Source of the DNA: Candidatus Thorarchaeota archaeon
Lineage (GTDB): Archaea > Asgardarchaeota > Thorarchaeia > Thorarchaeales > Thorarchaeaceae
DNA length: 64,000 nucleotides
Direction: 5' to 3'
Assembly: GCA_016840385.1 (NCBI GenBank)
Contig: JAEOSL010000008.1
Coordinates: 1 to 64,000 of the forward strand
The notes beneath the pieces were generated by a model that saw only the letters and a program-made list of their open reading frames with translations, had not been told where the DNA came from and made no database searches. The position numbers were made by a program, and so were the translations under genes. This document shows positions 18,282 to 26,394 of the stretch, one piece after another (positions within the stretch are counted from its first letter, which is position 1; each line of letters begins with the position of its first letter).

Positions 18282-18521
18282 ATGACCGACTTTGACAACA
18301 AGCTTCTCGACATTCTTACAAGGGTTTTCCGAATTGAACGAGATGAAATCAAAGATGATTTAAAACGAAAAGACTTCGAACCTTGGGACTCTATGGCACA
18401 TCTCATGCTAGTCAGTGAAGTTGAGAATGAATTTGAGATCTTTTTTGAAGATGAGGAAGTTGTTGACATCTGGACTGTCGCAGATCTCAAGAAGCTATTG
18501 AAACAGAAAGTTTCTCCCTAA
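18282..18521 (+). CDS. Acyl carrier protein
   Basis: A 79-residue acidic four-helix carrier protein. The phosphopantetheine site is the DSM motif at residues 36-38 (FEPWDSMAHL), Ser37 being the attachment residue, followed by the acidic recognition helix (EVENEFEIFFEDEEV). ATG two bases after the FkbH stop. It should be modified by the AcpS of this cluster and charged by the FkbH protein. Its last four bases overlap the end of the convergent acyltransferase gene. Confidence 0.93.
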   Translation: MTDFDNKLLDILTRVFRIERDEIKDDLKRKDFEPWDSMAHLMLVSEVENEFEIFFEDEEVVDIWTVADLKKLLKQKVSP

Positions 18522-18964
18522 TCTTTCTGAGGTTCCAATTTCTGGACCATTCTAGCAGGGTTTCCTGCAAACATTGTTAGTGGGGGAACATCCTTACTGA
18601 CGACTGCTCCTGCTGCAATAATCGCACCTTCACCAATTGTTACGCCTGGAAGAATTGTAGCTCCAGTTGCAAGCCATGCACCTTTTCCAATGATTACTTT
18701 CTTGGGTCCTTCATGGAATATTCTCCTGCGCTTATGATATGGACTTGCTCCTGAATGTGCCATTATCTTCACTCCAGGACCAATGCTTGCCCAGTCATGA
18801 ATCTCGATATATTCGGGGTATTCTCCATCCATCATCACAAGGAATCCCATGTAAACTCCCTTGCCAATTTTTACACCACATTTTCTATACACACTTGCTC
18901 GAAATTGATAGGATGGTGCAATCCATGCTATAATTCTCAAGAACCTTCCAAGAAATTTACCCAC
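18518..18964 (-). CDS. Hexapeptide-repeat acyltransferase (maltose/galactoside O-acetyltransferase-like)
   Basis: 148 residues of left-handed beta-helix repeats: CGVKIGKGVYMG, IEIHDWASIGPGVKIMAHS, VIIGKGAWLATGATILPGVTIGEGAIIAAGAVVSKDVPP, ending in the typical AGNPARMVQKL. Family enzymes transfer acetyl or other acyl groups from CoA or ACP to sugars. The catalytic His is likely the one in KIMAHSG. It follows the deacetylase gene by 22 bp on the minus strand and faces the ACP gene, so it may act on the same surface glycan. Confidence 0.88.
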   Translation of the reverse strand: MGKFLGRFLRIIAWIAPSYQFRASVYRKCGVKIGKGVYMGFLVMMDGEYPEYIEIHDWASIGPGVKIMAHSGASPYHKRRRIFHEGPKKVIIGKGAWLATGATILPGVTIGEGAIIAAGAVVSKDVPPLTMFAGNPARMVQKLEPQKD

Positions 18965-18986
18965 TTTTCATTTCTCCATGTATTCA

Positions 18987-19859
18987 TTACATCTGTCTCT
19001 TCCATAATACTCTTCTCAGATAGTCTGAGAATACCCAATTATCAATATCACCAGTAAGAAGTAAGCAGAACGAGCTATCGCTTTTCCACCGATTGTGCGA
19101 TTTCCAATACTTGACAGCTTCACTGGGAGTAGGACACCAAGCTCCCAAACCGTGCGCATATTCAATAACTTCACGTAGGCACACAACATACTCAGGCTGC
19201 CCCATTCGGATAGGGTGAAGATCAAACATGATTACTCCTCCTTTCGTTGAGGCTTCTAGCACAGTTTTCTTCAAGGTCATTGTAACTGCTTGTGGACCCA
19301 TCCCCTTTCTATCGATCATGAGATCGTCGCTCCAAATATTGAGGGGTATGTACGTAAGTTTTGAAGGAGTCCCATTAAGGTCGACTTGAAAGAAGAGAGT
19401 CTTTTCTCTGTGTTCTGGTTGATACCCAAATCCACCATCCCAGACGAGATTGTACTTCTCAAGCATTGCAGGCATATCTGGCGTGTAGTTATCATATGGA
19501 GACCTGAATCCTTCAATTTTGATTCCTAATTTCTTGAATGTTTGCAGACTGAGCGCAAAGTCCTCTTCTCGGCCCTTTGGACTAAGTGTTGGATATCTAA
19601 CATGGTTGAATCCATGTGAGGCAACCTCATGTCCTTGTTCAATGATTTCTTTGACAAGTTCAGGGCGCATTTTCGCAATGGCTGCAATCGTTGGAAATGC
19701 GAATTTTCCATCTGCTTCTTCAAGTGCTTCAAACATATTTCGTAGAATTGTCTTGAAGGAGGTTCTATGCAGTCGCATCATTTGGTATAGCTGTTTTGGA
19801 GCTCTCATTCCCCATCTCTTCGAGAGCTGTCCGATATATCCCAGACGCGACACAATCAA
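18987..19859 (-). CDS. Polysaccharide deacetylase (NodB-like) family protein
   Basis: NodB-homology features are the second metal motif EVASHGFNHVRYP near residue 80, the FRSPYDNYTPD arginine/aspartate motif near 120, and MFDLHP near 215. The usual N-terminal TFDDG/DVD motif I is not in front of the first conserved strand; instead LTGDIDNWVFSDYLRR occurs at the extreme C-terminus. 290 residues. The frame starts at ATG 19859 and nothing extends it. It probably removes acyl groups from a glycan. Metal binding would depend on whether the C-terminal Asp pair completes the site. Confidence 0.85.
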   Translation of the reverse strand: MIVSRLGYIGQLSKRWGMRAPKQLYQMMRLHRTSFKTILRNMFEALEEADGKFAFPTIAAIAKMRPELVKEIIEQGHEVASHGFNHVRYPTLSPKGREEDFALSLQTFKKLGIKIEGFRSPYDNYTPDMPAMLEKYNLVWDGGFGYQPEHREKTLFFQVDLNGTPSKLTYIPLNIWSDDLMIDRKGMGPQAVTMTLKKTVLEASTKGGVIMFDLHPIRMGQPEYVVCLREVIEYAHGLGAWCPTPSEAVKYWKSHNRWKSDSSFCLLLTGDIDNWVFSDYLRRVLWKRQM

Positions 19860-20020
19860 AGCCTCAACAAATTATCTACTCATGTTCGTGAAGTGTTTCT
19901 TTCATAAGACTTGCGGGCTAGCAACAGCTGCGTAAATCCTGGACGAACCTAGACATCCATGAAACCATTAGTTGAATAAATACCATTTTTGTATGAGCTT
20001 ATTATCTCCCAACAAGACCA

Positions 20021-21303
20021 TATGCCGAACCTGAATGTTGACCAATAAGGCCTACAGGTATGAACTGGACCCGAGCAATACCCAGAGGTCATCCCTAGCT
20101 CAACACGCAGGAGTTGCTCGTTTTGCCTACAACTGGGGTCTCGACCAACGAAACAAACAGTACCAGAACAAGCTGGGTGACGACAGGTTCACTAACGCCA
20201 TGAAGCAACACAAGCTCCTCAACTCCCTGAAGAAAACAGAATTCCCATGGATGTACGAAACCTCGAAGTGTGCACCTCAAGAAGCCCTGAGAGACCTCCA
20301 TCGAGCTTTCAAGAACTTCTATCGAGGACTCAAGTCTGGGAAGAAGATAGGATTTCCTCGCTTCAAGAGGCGGGGAGTCAGGGACAGTTTCAGGTTGACT
20401 GGAGCCATCAGGTTCCATGAGCGAGCGATCCAGCTCCCACGGATTGGGAAGATTCGTATCAAAGAGAAGAGGGAGCGCTATTACAAGGGAAGGATTCTCT
20501 CAGCCACTGTACGACGACGAGCCAACAGGTGGTTCGTGTCAGTCACTGTGGAGGAGGACATCCTTGACCCACAGTCTGTACGAGGAGTACCAGTGGGAGT
20601 GGACCTGGGGGTGAAGACTCTTGCCACGCTTTCTGATGGGACCACCTTTGCAAATCCACGGGCCCTGGGAAGACGATTGAGGAAACTGAAACAACTACAT
20701 AGATCTCTATCACGAAAGAAGAAAGGGAGCAAGAACCGCGAGAAAGCGAAATTACGACTTGCAAAGATGTACCTGAGGGTCTTCAATGTTCGACAGGACA
20801 CACTGCACAAGGTTACGACATATCTTGCCAAGAGACACAGTAAGGTAGTGATCGAGGACCTGCTAGTGTCTGGAATGATGAAGAACCAAAGGCTTGCAAG
20901 AGCCATAGCTGATGTGGGGTTCTATGAGTTCAGAAGACAACTGGAGTACAAGTGCCAGTGGTACGGTTCTGAGCTTGTCGTTGTTTCAAGGACATTTCCA
21001 TCCTCGAAGATGTGTTCACGTTGTGGGCACAGGAAGAAAGAACTCTCTCTGTCAGAGAGGGAGTATGAATGTGAACAGTGCGGGTTTGAAATCGACAGGG
21101 ATCTCAATGCTGCACTGAATCTGGTCGCCGTCAGTTTGCCGGAGACTCTAAACGCTTGCGGAGAGGAAATAAGACTCTTAGTGGATTCAGAGAATCTGCA
21201 GAGAGCAGCCTTGATGAAACAGGAACCGAACATCATCCCGGACTCGATGTCCAGGAATGAATAGGTTTCGGGGAACGGCAACCTAATGGTAAGATTTATG
21301 CCG
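20021..21303 (+). mobile_element. Solitary IS200/IS605-type tnpB element
   Basis: The tnpB gene is flanked by a 7-bp direct repeat TATGCCG at 20021-20027 and 21297-21303. At the right, CGGCAAC 21276-21282 and GTTGCC 21303-21308 can form a hairpin as in IS605 ends. No tnpA lies nearby. The boundaries are inferred and could be wrong by tens of bases; the 7-bp match may be chance. Confidence 0.4.
20035..21264 (+). CDS. tnpB: TnpB RNA-guided nuclease (IS605 OrfB family)
   Basis: 409 residues with the TnpB domain order: HTH_OrfB N-terminus (RFAYNWGLDQRN), central OrfB domain (KKIGFPRFKRRG), then split RuvC. Catalytic acids are Asp190 (VGVDLGVKTLAT), Glu274 (VVIEDLLVSG) and Asp356 (DRDLNAALNL). 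The zinc finger has Cys327/330 and Cys346/349. All catalytic residues are present and the frame is intact, so activity is plausible. A guide RNA would be expected to overlap the gene's 3' end and run past 21264. Its codon choice (more G/C at third positions) differs visibly from its neighbours, consistent with a mobile gene. Confidence 0.95.
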   Translation: MLTNKAYRYELDPSNTQRSSLAQHAGVARFAYNWGLDQRNKQYQNKLGDDRFTNAMKQHKLLNSLKKTEFPWMYETSKCAPQEALRDLHRAFKNFYRGLKSGKKIGFPRFKRRGVRDSFRLTGAIRFHERAIQLPRIGKIRIKEKRERYYKGRILSATVRRRANRWFVSVTVEEDILDPQSVRGVPVGVDLGVKTLATLSDGTTFANPRALGRRLRKLKQLHRSLSRKKKGSKNREKAKLRLAKMYLRVFNVRQDTLHKVTTYLAKRHSKVVIEDLLVSGMMKNQRLARAIADVGFYEFRRQLEYKCQWYGSELVVVSRTFPSSKMCSRCGHRKKELSLSEREYECEQCGFEIDRDLNAALNLVAVSLPETLNACGEEIRLLVDSENLQRAALMKQEPNIIPDSMSRNE

Positions 21304-21323
21304 TTGCCAGTGAGTCTTCTCGT

Positions 21324-21725
21324 ATGAAGCTCAGCCATGTTGGTATCATCGTGAAAGATATCCACGAGGGAATCAAGAATCATGAAGATCTCTATGGATA
21401 CAAACAACTCAGCGAGATTGTTGAAGATCCAACACAGAAAGTACGCGTTGTATTGATGGGGCATTCTAAAGAGGACCCTGTCACACTTGAGCTCATCTCA
21501 CCAATGAGCGAGGACTCCCCTGTTACTGAACTGTTGAAAAAACGACAGGCGATATATCATCTCTGCTACGAAGTTCCAGACATTGAAGAAGCAAAGGACA
21601 AAGCTCGAAAGAATGGAGCTGTCGTTATTAGCAAACCAGTTGAAGCTCCGCTCTTCGATGACAGGAAGATTTGCTTCCTATTCACTAAAGATCACTATGT
21701 AATTGAGTTAGTTCAAGCAGAGTAA
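21324..21725 (+). CDS. VOC-superfamily protein, methylmalonyl-CoA epimerase-like
   Basis: 133 residues with two beta-alpha-beta-beta-beta units of the glyoxalase/VOC fold. Probable metal ligands are His5 (LSHVGIIVKD), Glu in TLELISP, His in IYHLCYEVPDIEEA and Glu in YVIELVQ near the end. This ligand pattern and the HVG start fit methylmalonyl-CoA epimerase, which would serve the mutase at 37.4 kb. Other VOC enzymes share the same frame, including those in biosynthetic clusters. Starts 60 bp after the tnpB stop; it is followed by a terminator-like hairpin. Confidence 0.75.
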   Translation: MKLSHVGIIVKDIHEGIKNHEDLYGYKQLSEIVEDPTQKVRVVLMGHSKEDPVTLELISPMSEDSPVTELLKKRQAIYHLCYEVPDIEEAKDKARKNGAVVISKPVEAPLFDDRKICFLFTKDHYVIELVQAE

Positions 21726-21741
21726 ATTCTAAGAGGAAGGT

Positions 21742-21761
21742 AGTGAGCACCGAGGCTCACT
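21742..21761. terminator. Hairpin between convergent genes
   Basis: AGTGAGC 21742-21748 pairs with GCTCACT 21755-21761 around a 6-base loop. It lies between the stops of the VOC gene and the convergent gene at 21793, and could end transcription from both sides. Confidence 0.55.
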
Positions 21762-21792
21762 CATTCCCAATTATTTACTAAAAGTACTGTTA

Positions 21793-22716
21793 CTATCCTG
21801 CGGGCACAAAAGCTGAAGCAAAAAGATCGAATATTGCTTCGACCCAGATAGTATCGAGTTTTGCATTGACATACTTGCACATATCGATAAATCGATCTGC
21901 ACGTTCATCTGCAAACTCTCCAATACCTACAATTGCCTTAGTTCTCTTTGTAAGCTCCTTAGCTATTCCTTTGCCACTCTTGTTCTCTTTGAAGATCTTC
22001 AGAGTATCTTGTTCAATTCTCTGCATGACACTCTTGACGCGAATGTCTGAGATATCATCACTTCCAAAGCTCTTGACAAGATCCATCAAGACATCTAAGA
22101 TTCCATTGTGTAATCCTGCAACTAAAGCTTCAATCTCGAAAGCGGTGAACTTCACAATGCCTTCTCCCACACGAAGCTGCCATTTCAGATCACTAGTTCT
22201 GCTTGCCATGATTTGTCTCTGACCAATAGTAATTGTTTCATCGAAATATCTGGAGTCTATACTACTACGTATTGCAGTTTTTAGAAGTGCAGCTTCAGGA
22301 AGCCGAAGTCTAAATGACTGCCCTCCGTTTGTCACAAGTAGACACAATCCATTGCTTGGAGTAATCTTTTGCACATAATCAGAAGGTGGTGCAGCTTCAA
22401 TCTGTGGTAGATGTCTCAGTTTCTTAGCAAGTTCACGAACCTCGGGTTCAGTACAGAAGTATGTCTGCTTGTCCCCAGAGATCGTTATTGTTCCATCATC
22501 AGCCCGAACGAAATCAATCTTATTACCTCCACCTACGTTTGTAGTTTTGAGGTAAGTCTGTTTATGATTTCTAGCTGTCTGAGCGAGTTTTTCAAGCGCG
22601 GCGGCAACCATATGGGCCTCGCCAAATCCCATTGTGATTTCTGCATCTCCCTCGGTTCCGCGACCAATGCCGAGAGAACCATCTTGGCGTATCTTTACAT
22701 ACATTCTTTCCACCAC
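21793..22716 (-). CDS. Conserved-looking hypothetical protein, 307 aa
   Basis: No family recognised. The N-terminal 190 residues alternate short beta-like strands (YVKIRQDGSLGIGRG, DGTITISGDKQTYFC, FRLRLPEAALLKTAI), suggesting a duplicated beta-rich domain. The C-terminal 110 residues are helical and Lys-rich. No signal peptide or membrane segment, so probably cytosolic. Start GTG 22716 or 22713, or ATG 22704. Two possible repeats beginning near residues 1 and 105 are suggested by similar strand-helix order. Function unknown. Confidence 0.6.
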   Translation of the reverse strand: MVERMYVKIRQDGSLGIGRGTEGDAEITMGFGEAHMVAAALEKLAQTARNHKQTYLKTTNVGGGNKIDFVRADDGTITISGDKQTYFCTEPEVRELAKKLRHLPQIEAAPPSDYVQKITPSNGLCLLVTNGGQSFRLRLPEAALLKTAIRSSIDSRYFDETITIGQRQIMASRTSDLKWQLRVGEGIVKFTAFEIEALVAGLHNGILDVLMDLVKSFGSDDISDIRVKSVMQRIEQDTLKIFKENKSGKGIAKELTKRTKAIVGIGEFADERADRFIDMCKYVNAKLDTIWVEAIFDLFASAFVPAG

Positions 22717-22853
22717 TATTTTTTGAACATCAAATGCACAAAACTATTGCCCTCGTTTCTTTTCTAGCGAAAATGGCATACTAAATGCATTGAATGATTT
22801 AATTGAGAAAGAAGATTGTGCAGAAGGCTTGTCACCCTCTGCCCAGAACTAGA

Positions 22854-23213
22854 TTAAATTGTATCCTTGACATCAAAAGCCAGTTTGCCAACTTCTTTAG
22901 TTGCCAAAGATATGTCGATTGTGTGCTCACCTTCAGTGAGTTGATCTCCTTTAACATGAACCGTAATATCAAGGCCCACTTTGATTGGAAACGTATTTTC
23001 TGCTGAAATCTCATTACCTGCGATTTCACCATCTTCTGAACTGATTACAGTAGCATCAAGAGGGTATTCATTTCCGTTGACCTTGAGTGGTTGAAAATCA
23101 ACAGCAGTAGCGGATGATATTGAATTCTTCAACATGAATTTGAAACCATCATCGACGTTTTCGAGACTGCCTTTAACGTATAGTTTTCTCAGGAGAAATG
23201 TGGGTATCTGCAA
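22854..23213 (-). CDS. Small beta-rich hypothetical protein, 119 aa
   Basis: TTG start at 23213. The sequence is mostly beta strands with alternating hydrophobic residues (LYVKGSLENVDDGFKFML, FPIKVGLDITVHVKGD, EHTIDISLATKEVGKLAFDV), resembling an Ig-like or C2-like single sandwich. No signal peptide or cysteines. It is a single-gene unit between two unrelated genes. I recall similar archaeal proteins only as uncharacterised; no function is offered. Confidence 0.55.
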   Translation of the reverse strand: MQIPTFLLRKLYVKGSLENVDDGFKFMLKNSISSATAVDFQPLKVNGNEYPLDATVISSEDGEIAGNEISAENTFPIKVGLDITVHVKGDQLTEGEHTIDISLATKEVGKLAFDVKDTI

Positions 23214-23392
23214 TTTGTATTAGCCTCCAACTGATTCTAACTCTGTCGTCAAACTTGTGAATCTTTTATAAGTTTCTAAGCTGTTATTTTCCATGTTCGT
23301 GAGTGTTGAGTAGGGATGAATCGGCTCTGATGATGTCTTACTTCTCACTAAATGGACAAAATCAACAACCTTCCCAAGAAGGAGTAGATTCA

Positions 23393-24457
23393 ATGGCCGC
23401 CAAGACCACATCAATTACGCAATTTCGTTGTAAGAAATGTAATGCGCCCTATCCACTTGGTGCAGACGATGTTATTGCCACATGTCCATATTGTGGATTT
23501 ACATTCAAAATAGGTGGCAAAGAGATCAAGCATCTCATTATACCAAACAAGCTTGACAAGAAATCAGTGAAAGCTGCGGTGAAAAAGTGGTTAAAATTTG
23601 CAGCCTCGAAAAGTGTTGGTGGTGGTATTGTAAAGCATATCGAGCTAGAGGAACCAATCCTCCAGTGGATTCCAATTTTTCGAGTTAAAGGGCAGTTTGA
23701 GTCTTCCCATTTTGGAGTCAAAAAGGAAGGCAGTGGTGACAGCGCGCGGCACATCAAAATTGAAGATCGAGACTCTGGAGAATTTACAGAATACGTAATT
23801 GCCAGGAGACATGCAGCTACTTTCGGAATTGATGAATTCATTCTATCTCTTGATGATGGTGGAGCTAAGAATTTTGAAATCGATATCACTGATGGTGCCC
23901 CAGTACTTAATTCTGAGATAGATGATGCAGATGCATCAAAAAGAGCACACAAGTCTCGAATGGATAGAGACCGAGTTGAATTGCTTGATAAGGTGGATAA
24001 ACTACTAGACCACAGACTAAATCTGACACCAGAAACAAGTACATACACTCATTCTCCCTACTGGCTTGTTCGATTTACATATCAGAAAGGAACTTTCAGG
24101 GTTGCGGTTTCAGGAGCTACTGGTAAGATTCTTCTGGGAGAGCTTCCAGTTACCAAGAGATACAGGATCAAGAAATGGTTCAGCAGTATCTTTCTGTTGA
24201 TTGGATCTGGTCTTCTATTCCAAATTCTTCCTTATTTTGTAGTCGTCTTGGCCTCGGGAAGTTCGAGTGATGGTGACGCCTGGATGATTCCTGTATTTAT
24301 TGCTCTTGCAGCTGGTTTGTTATGGGTCGCCTCGATTACGGTCATAGGTGGGGCATTGAGGTATGAAGTTGAGGTAGACACAGAAGGTAAAGAACGTGGG
24401 GATAGATTCAGCTTCACTGAAACAATGAAGCAACTAGGAGGGAAGGCAATTGGCTAA
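23393..24457 (+). CDS. Membrane-anchored zinc-ribbon protein 1 of a three-gene operon
   Basis: The start is placed at ATG 23393 (MAAKTTSITQF); an in-frame opening at 23303 adds residues without structure. A zinc ribbon lies at residues 11-40 (FRCKKCNAPY...ATCPYCGF). A long soluble beta-rich domain follows (residues 50-250). Two hydrophobic helices lie at about 255-280 and 290-320, and a short tail ends the chain. The last 8 bases overlap the TTG of the second operon gene. The topology suggests a cytosolic sensing or adaptor domain fixed to the membrane. It resembles the next gene in design, likely an old duplication. Confidence 0.75.
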   Translation: MAAKTTSITQFRCKKCNAPYPLGADDVIATCPYCGFTFKIGGKEIKHLIIPNKLDKKSVKAAVKKWLKFAASKSVGGGIVKHIELEEPILQWIPIFRVKGQFESSHFGVKKEGSGDSARHIKIEDRDSGEFTEYVIARRHAATFGIDEFILSLDDGGAKNFEIDITDGAPVLNSEIDDADASKRAHKSRMDRDRVELLDKVDKLLDHRLNLTPETSTYTHSPYWLVRFTYQKGTFRVAVSGATGKILLGELPVTKRYRIKKWFSSIFLLIGSGLLFQILPYFVVVLASGSSSDGDAWMIPVFIALAAGLLWVASITVIGGALRYEVEVDTEGKERGDRFSFTETMKQLGGKAIG

Positions 24458-25424
24458 GACTAAATGTCCAAATTGCGATGGACAACTAACTATCCCGAAA
24501 CAGAGCAGCACTGTTGTTTGCGAATACTGCAACACCACGGTCAATGTCAAGACTGGGAAGATTCTCAAAGAGAACTATTTCATGAAACTCCAATATAATT
24601 TAGACATGGCAGCTGAAAAGATGTATGGCTGGGGAACGAAACAGCTTGGAGCTCCTAAAGGACTTGATCAATCTAAGGTTGTGGAGAGCAAGCTTGTATT
24701 CTGGCCATTCTGGGTTGTTGAGGTGGAAGCAAAGGCTAACTATACTGGTGTTCAGAATAAACCAGATTTCAAAGGTAGTGATAGTCAAAGAACACTCTCG
24801 TGGAATAAAGTCACCGAAACCCACAAACTCGATATGGAACAGGATATTTTCATTCCTGCAAATTCTGATACTCCCAAACAATTGAAGGAATATATCATTC
24901 CTACCAAAAGAAAGGAGTACTTTGACAAGGATCAAATTCTCGAAGTGCGAGGGACAACTGAACCAGTTCAAATGGAACAAGAAGCAGCCATACAAAAAGC
25001 AAAGAAAATGATGTCCCATATCTTGAAAGAAGAAGCTCTGAAAGAAGTTGATTCAATTACACAAATGGATGAAAAACTAAAGACACCAGCAGTCTTCCTA
25101 GTCAGCATACCCATATGGCATATCAAATATTGTTACATGATTAGAAATTATGACGCTCTGGTTGATGGAGCCTCAGGAAGAATAATCTATATGAAGTTTC
25201 CAAGGAAGATGGCATTCAGAGCAATGACATTATTCAGTGCACTCCTCCATCTTGTTGTCGGAGGTGGAATAGGACTACTAATGGTATACCTTGGACTTAC
25301 TGCATTTGATGGTGTCTTTCCAACGGTATTGGGTATTGCTTTCGGTCTAGGAATGCTGGGGATCAGTCTGCGATTCTTTAAAACTGCATTTTCACTAAGT
25401 GCAGGAATGGAAGAAGCAAGATAG
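24450..25424 (+). CDS. Membrane-anchored zinc-ribbon protein 2 of a three-gene operon
   Basis: TTG start at 24450 inside the end of the preceding gene. The N-terminal ribbon is CPNCDGQLTIPKQ...CEYCNTTV (residues 5-35). A soluble region of about 220 residues follows, including FWPFWVVEVEAKANYTG and PIWHIKYCYMIRNYDALVDGASG, also echoed in protein 1 (YWLVRFTYQKG...SGATGKIL). Two membrane helices lie at about 255-310. Same overall design as protein 1. Translational coupling implies the two act together, perhaps as a heteromer. Family not recognised. Confidence 0.75.
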   Translation: MAKTKCPNCDGQLTIPKQSSTVVCEYCNTTVNVKTGKILKENYFMKLQYNLDMAAEKMYGWGTKQLGAPKGLDQSKVVESKLVFWPFWVVEVEAKANYTGVQNKPDFKGSDSQRTLSWNKVTETHKLDMEQDIFIPANSDTPKQLKEYIIPTKRKEYFDKDQILEVRGTTEPVQMEQEAAIQKAKKMMSHILKEEALKEVDSITQMDEKLKTPAVFLVSIPIWHIKYCYMIRNYDALVDGASGRIIYMKFPRKMAFRAMTLFSALLHLVVGGGIGLLMVYLGLTAFDGVFPTVLGIAFGLGMLGISLRFFKTAFSLSAGMEEAR

Positions 25425-25441
25425 GTTGTTGGCCCCGATTT

Positions 25442-25858
25442 GTGAAAAGGATAATAAGGTATCAATCACCGACAGGACTTGAGGCGATTATTATCTGGGA
25501 TCCATTTACATTCTTTGATAGTTTCTTTGATAATTTTATGAATATGTTCTTTGGGATTACCATACTCTTCGTTATTATCTTCGTAGTAGTTATCGTTGCT
25601 GTCTGTCGCGGGGGTGCTGGTCTTGCTAGAGGTGTAGCTAGAGGATTCACCATGGAGGCACCACCATTTGCAATTCCCGACAGACACCGTGGTAGAACAC
25701 GTTCAGATGGTTCTGAAATGACCACAGTACGACTCCCCGAGAAATGTCCCTCATGTGGAGCAGGAATCAGCCAAGAGGGTTTAGATTGGACCGGACCTCT
25801 TGAAGCAAAATGCAATTACTGTGGTGGAACCTTACGAGCCAAGTTCGAACGTGTTTAA
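25442..25858 (+). CDS. Membrane zinc-ribbon protein 3 of a three-gene operon
   Basis: 138 residues with the reverse order of its partners: one membrane helix (FFGITILFVIIFVVVIVAVC) near residues 36-56, then a basic Gly/Arg linker, then a C-terminal zinc ribbon (CPSCGAGI...CNYCGGTL, residues 102-131). GTG start 17 bp after the previous stop. It likely completes a membrane complex with proteins 1 and 2. Function unknown. Confidence 0.72.
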   Translation: MKRIIRYQSPTGLEAIIIWDPFTFFDSFFDNFMNMFFGITILFVIIFVVVIVAVCRGGAGLARGVARGFTMEAPPFAIPDRHRGRTRSDGSEMTTVRLPEKCPSCGAGISQEGLDWTGPLEAKCNYCGGTLRAKFERV

Positions 25859-25933
25859 ATTCAATCTAGCTAAACACATTGTCCCGGTAATACCCACACT
25901 CTTAGACAATTTCATGTTGGAAAACATGCTAGG

Positions 25934-25943
25934 ATAATATATA
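25934..25943 (+). promoter_or_regulatory. TATA box of the gelsolin-like gene
   Basis: ATAATATATA lies about 100 bases before the ATG at 26041. Transcription would start near 25965-25970, giving a leader of about 70 bases that ends in a GAGGAA ribosome site 6 bases before the ATG. Confidence 0.5.
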
Positions 25944-26040
25944 CACATTCGTGAGTAAAGTATTTCACTAGCTTAATTGTGGAGGAGCTAGCAGGCTATT
26001 GTCTGTCGAGGAGCCACCTACACGACTCGAGGAAACGTAA

Positions 26041-26316
26041 ATGGTAAATGGGCATAAAATGCAGGATGATGGAACTACTATTGAAGTATGTATCAATAGG
26101 AATAGTCTGTCTTCTGATAGTGTGCTCTGTGTAGTTGATGATGAGGGTAAGAACGTCTTTTTGTGGTTGGGGAAAAATGCCCATGTTAGAAAACGTTTCG
26201 TAGGTGCTCGAGCAGCAAGCAGGCTCCGCGATGAGCAAGGCACTGGTTTCAGAGTACGATCTCTTGATGAAGGACATGAACCAGACCAATTCTTCAATTC
26301 CATTGACCGTGATTGA
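26041..26316 (+). CDS. Single gelsolin-like domain protein
   Basis: The 91-residue product matches one gelsolin repeat: LSSDSVLCVVDDEGKNVFLWLGKNAHVRKR (the 'LxxxDVFxLD..xxxxYVWxGK.A' pattern), a helix (FVGARAASRLRDE), then the strand FRVRSLDEGHEP with the typical EGxEP and a terminal F. Gelsolin domains bind actin and calcium; multi-domain and single-domain versions are known in Asgard archaea and act on actin filaments. This one has a single repeat and little else. Acidic residues D28, D29 and E30 could help bind calcium. Its start may also be ATG 26059. It has its own promoter and precedes an alcohol dehydrogenase. Confidence 0.82.
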   Translation: MVNGHKMQDDGTTIEVCINRNSLSSDSVLCVVDDEGKNVFLWLGKNAHVRKRFVGARAASRLRDEQGTGFRVRSLDEGHEPDQFFNSIDRD

Positions 26317-26394
26317 TAATTTTCAGACCTATCCATAACATTCTATAGGACACTATCTACAGCTGATTTGAGGTCACAATCTTTGAGAGGACTA

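Noticed and set aside
20481..20906. Antisense open frames within tnpB
   Set aside because: They mirror tnpB codons and have no start signals or known domains.
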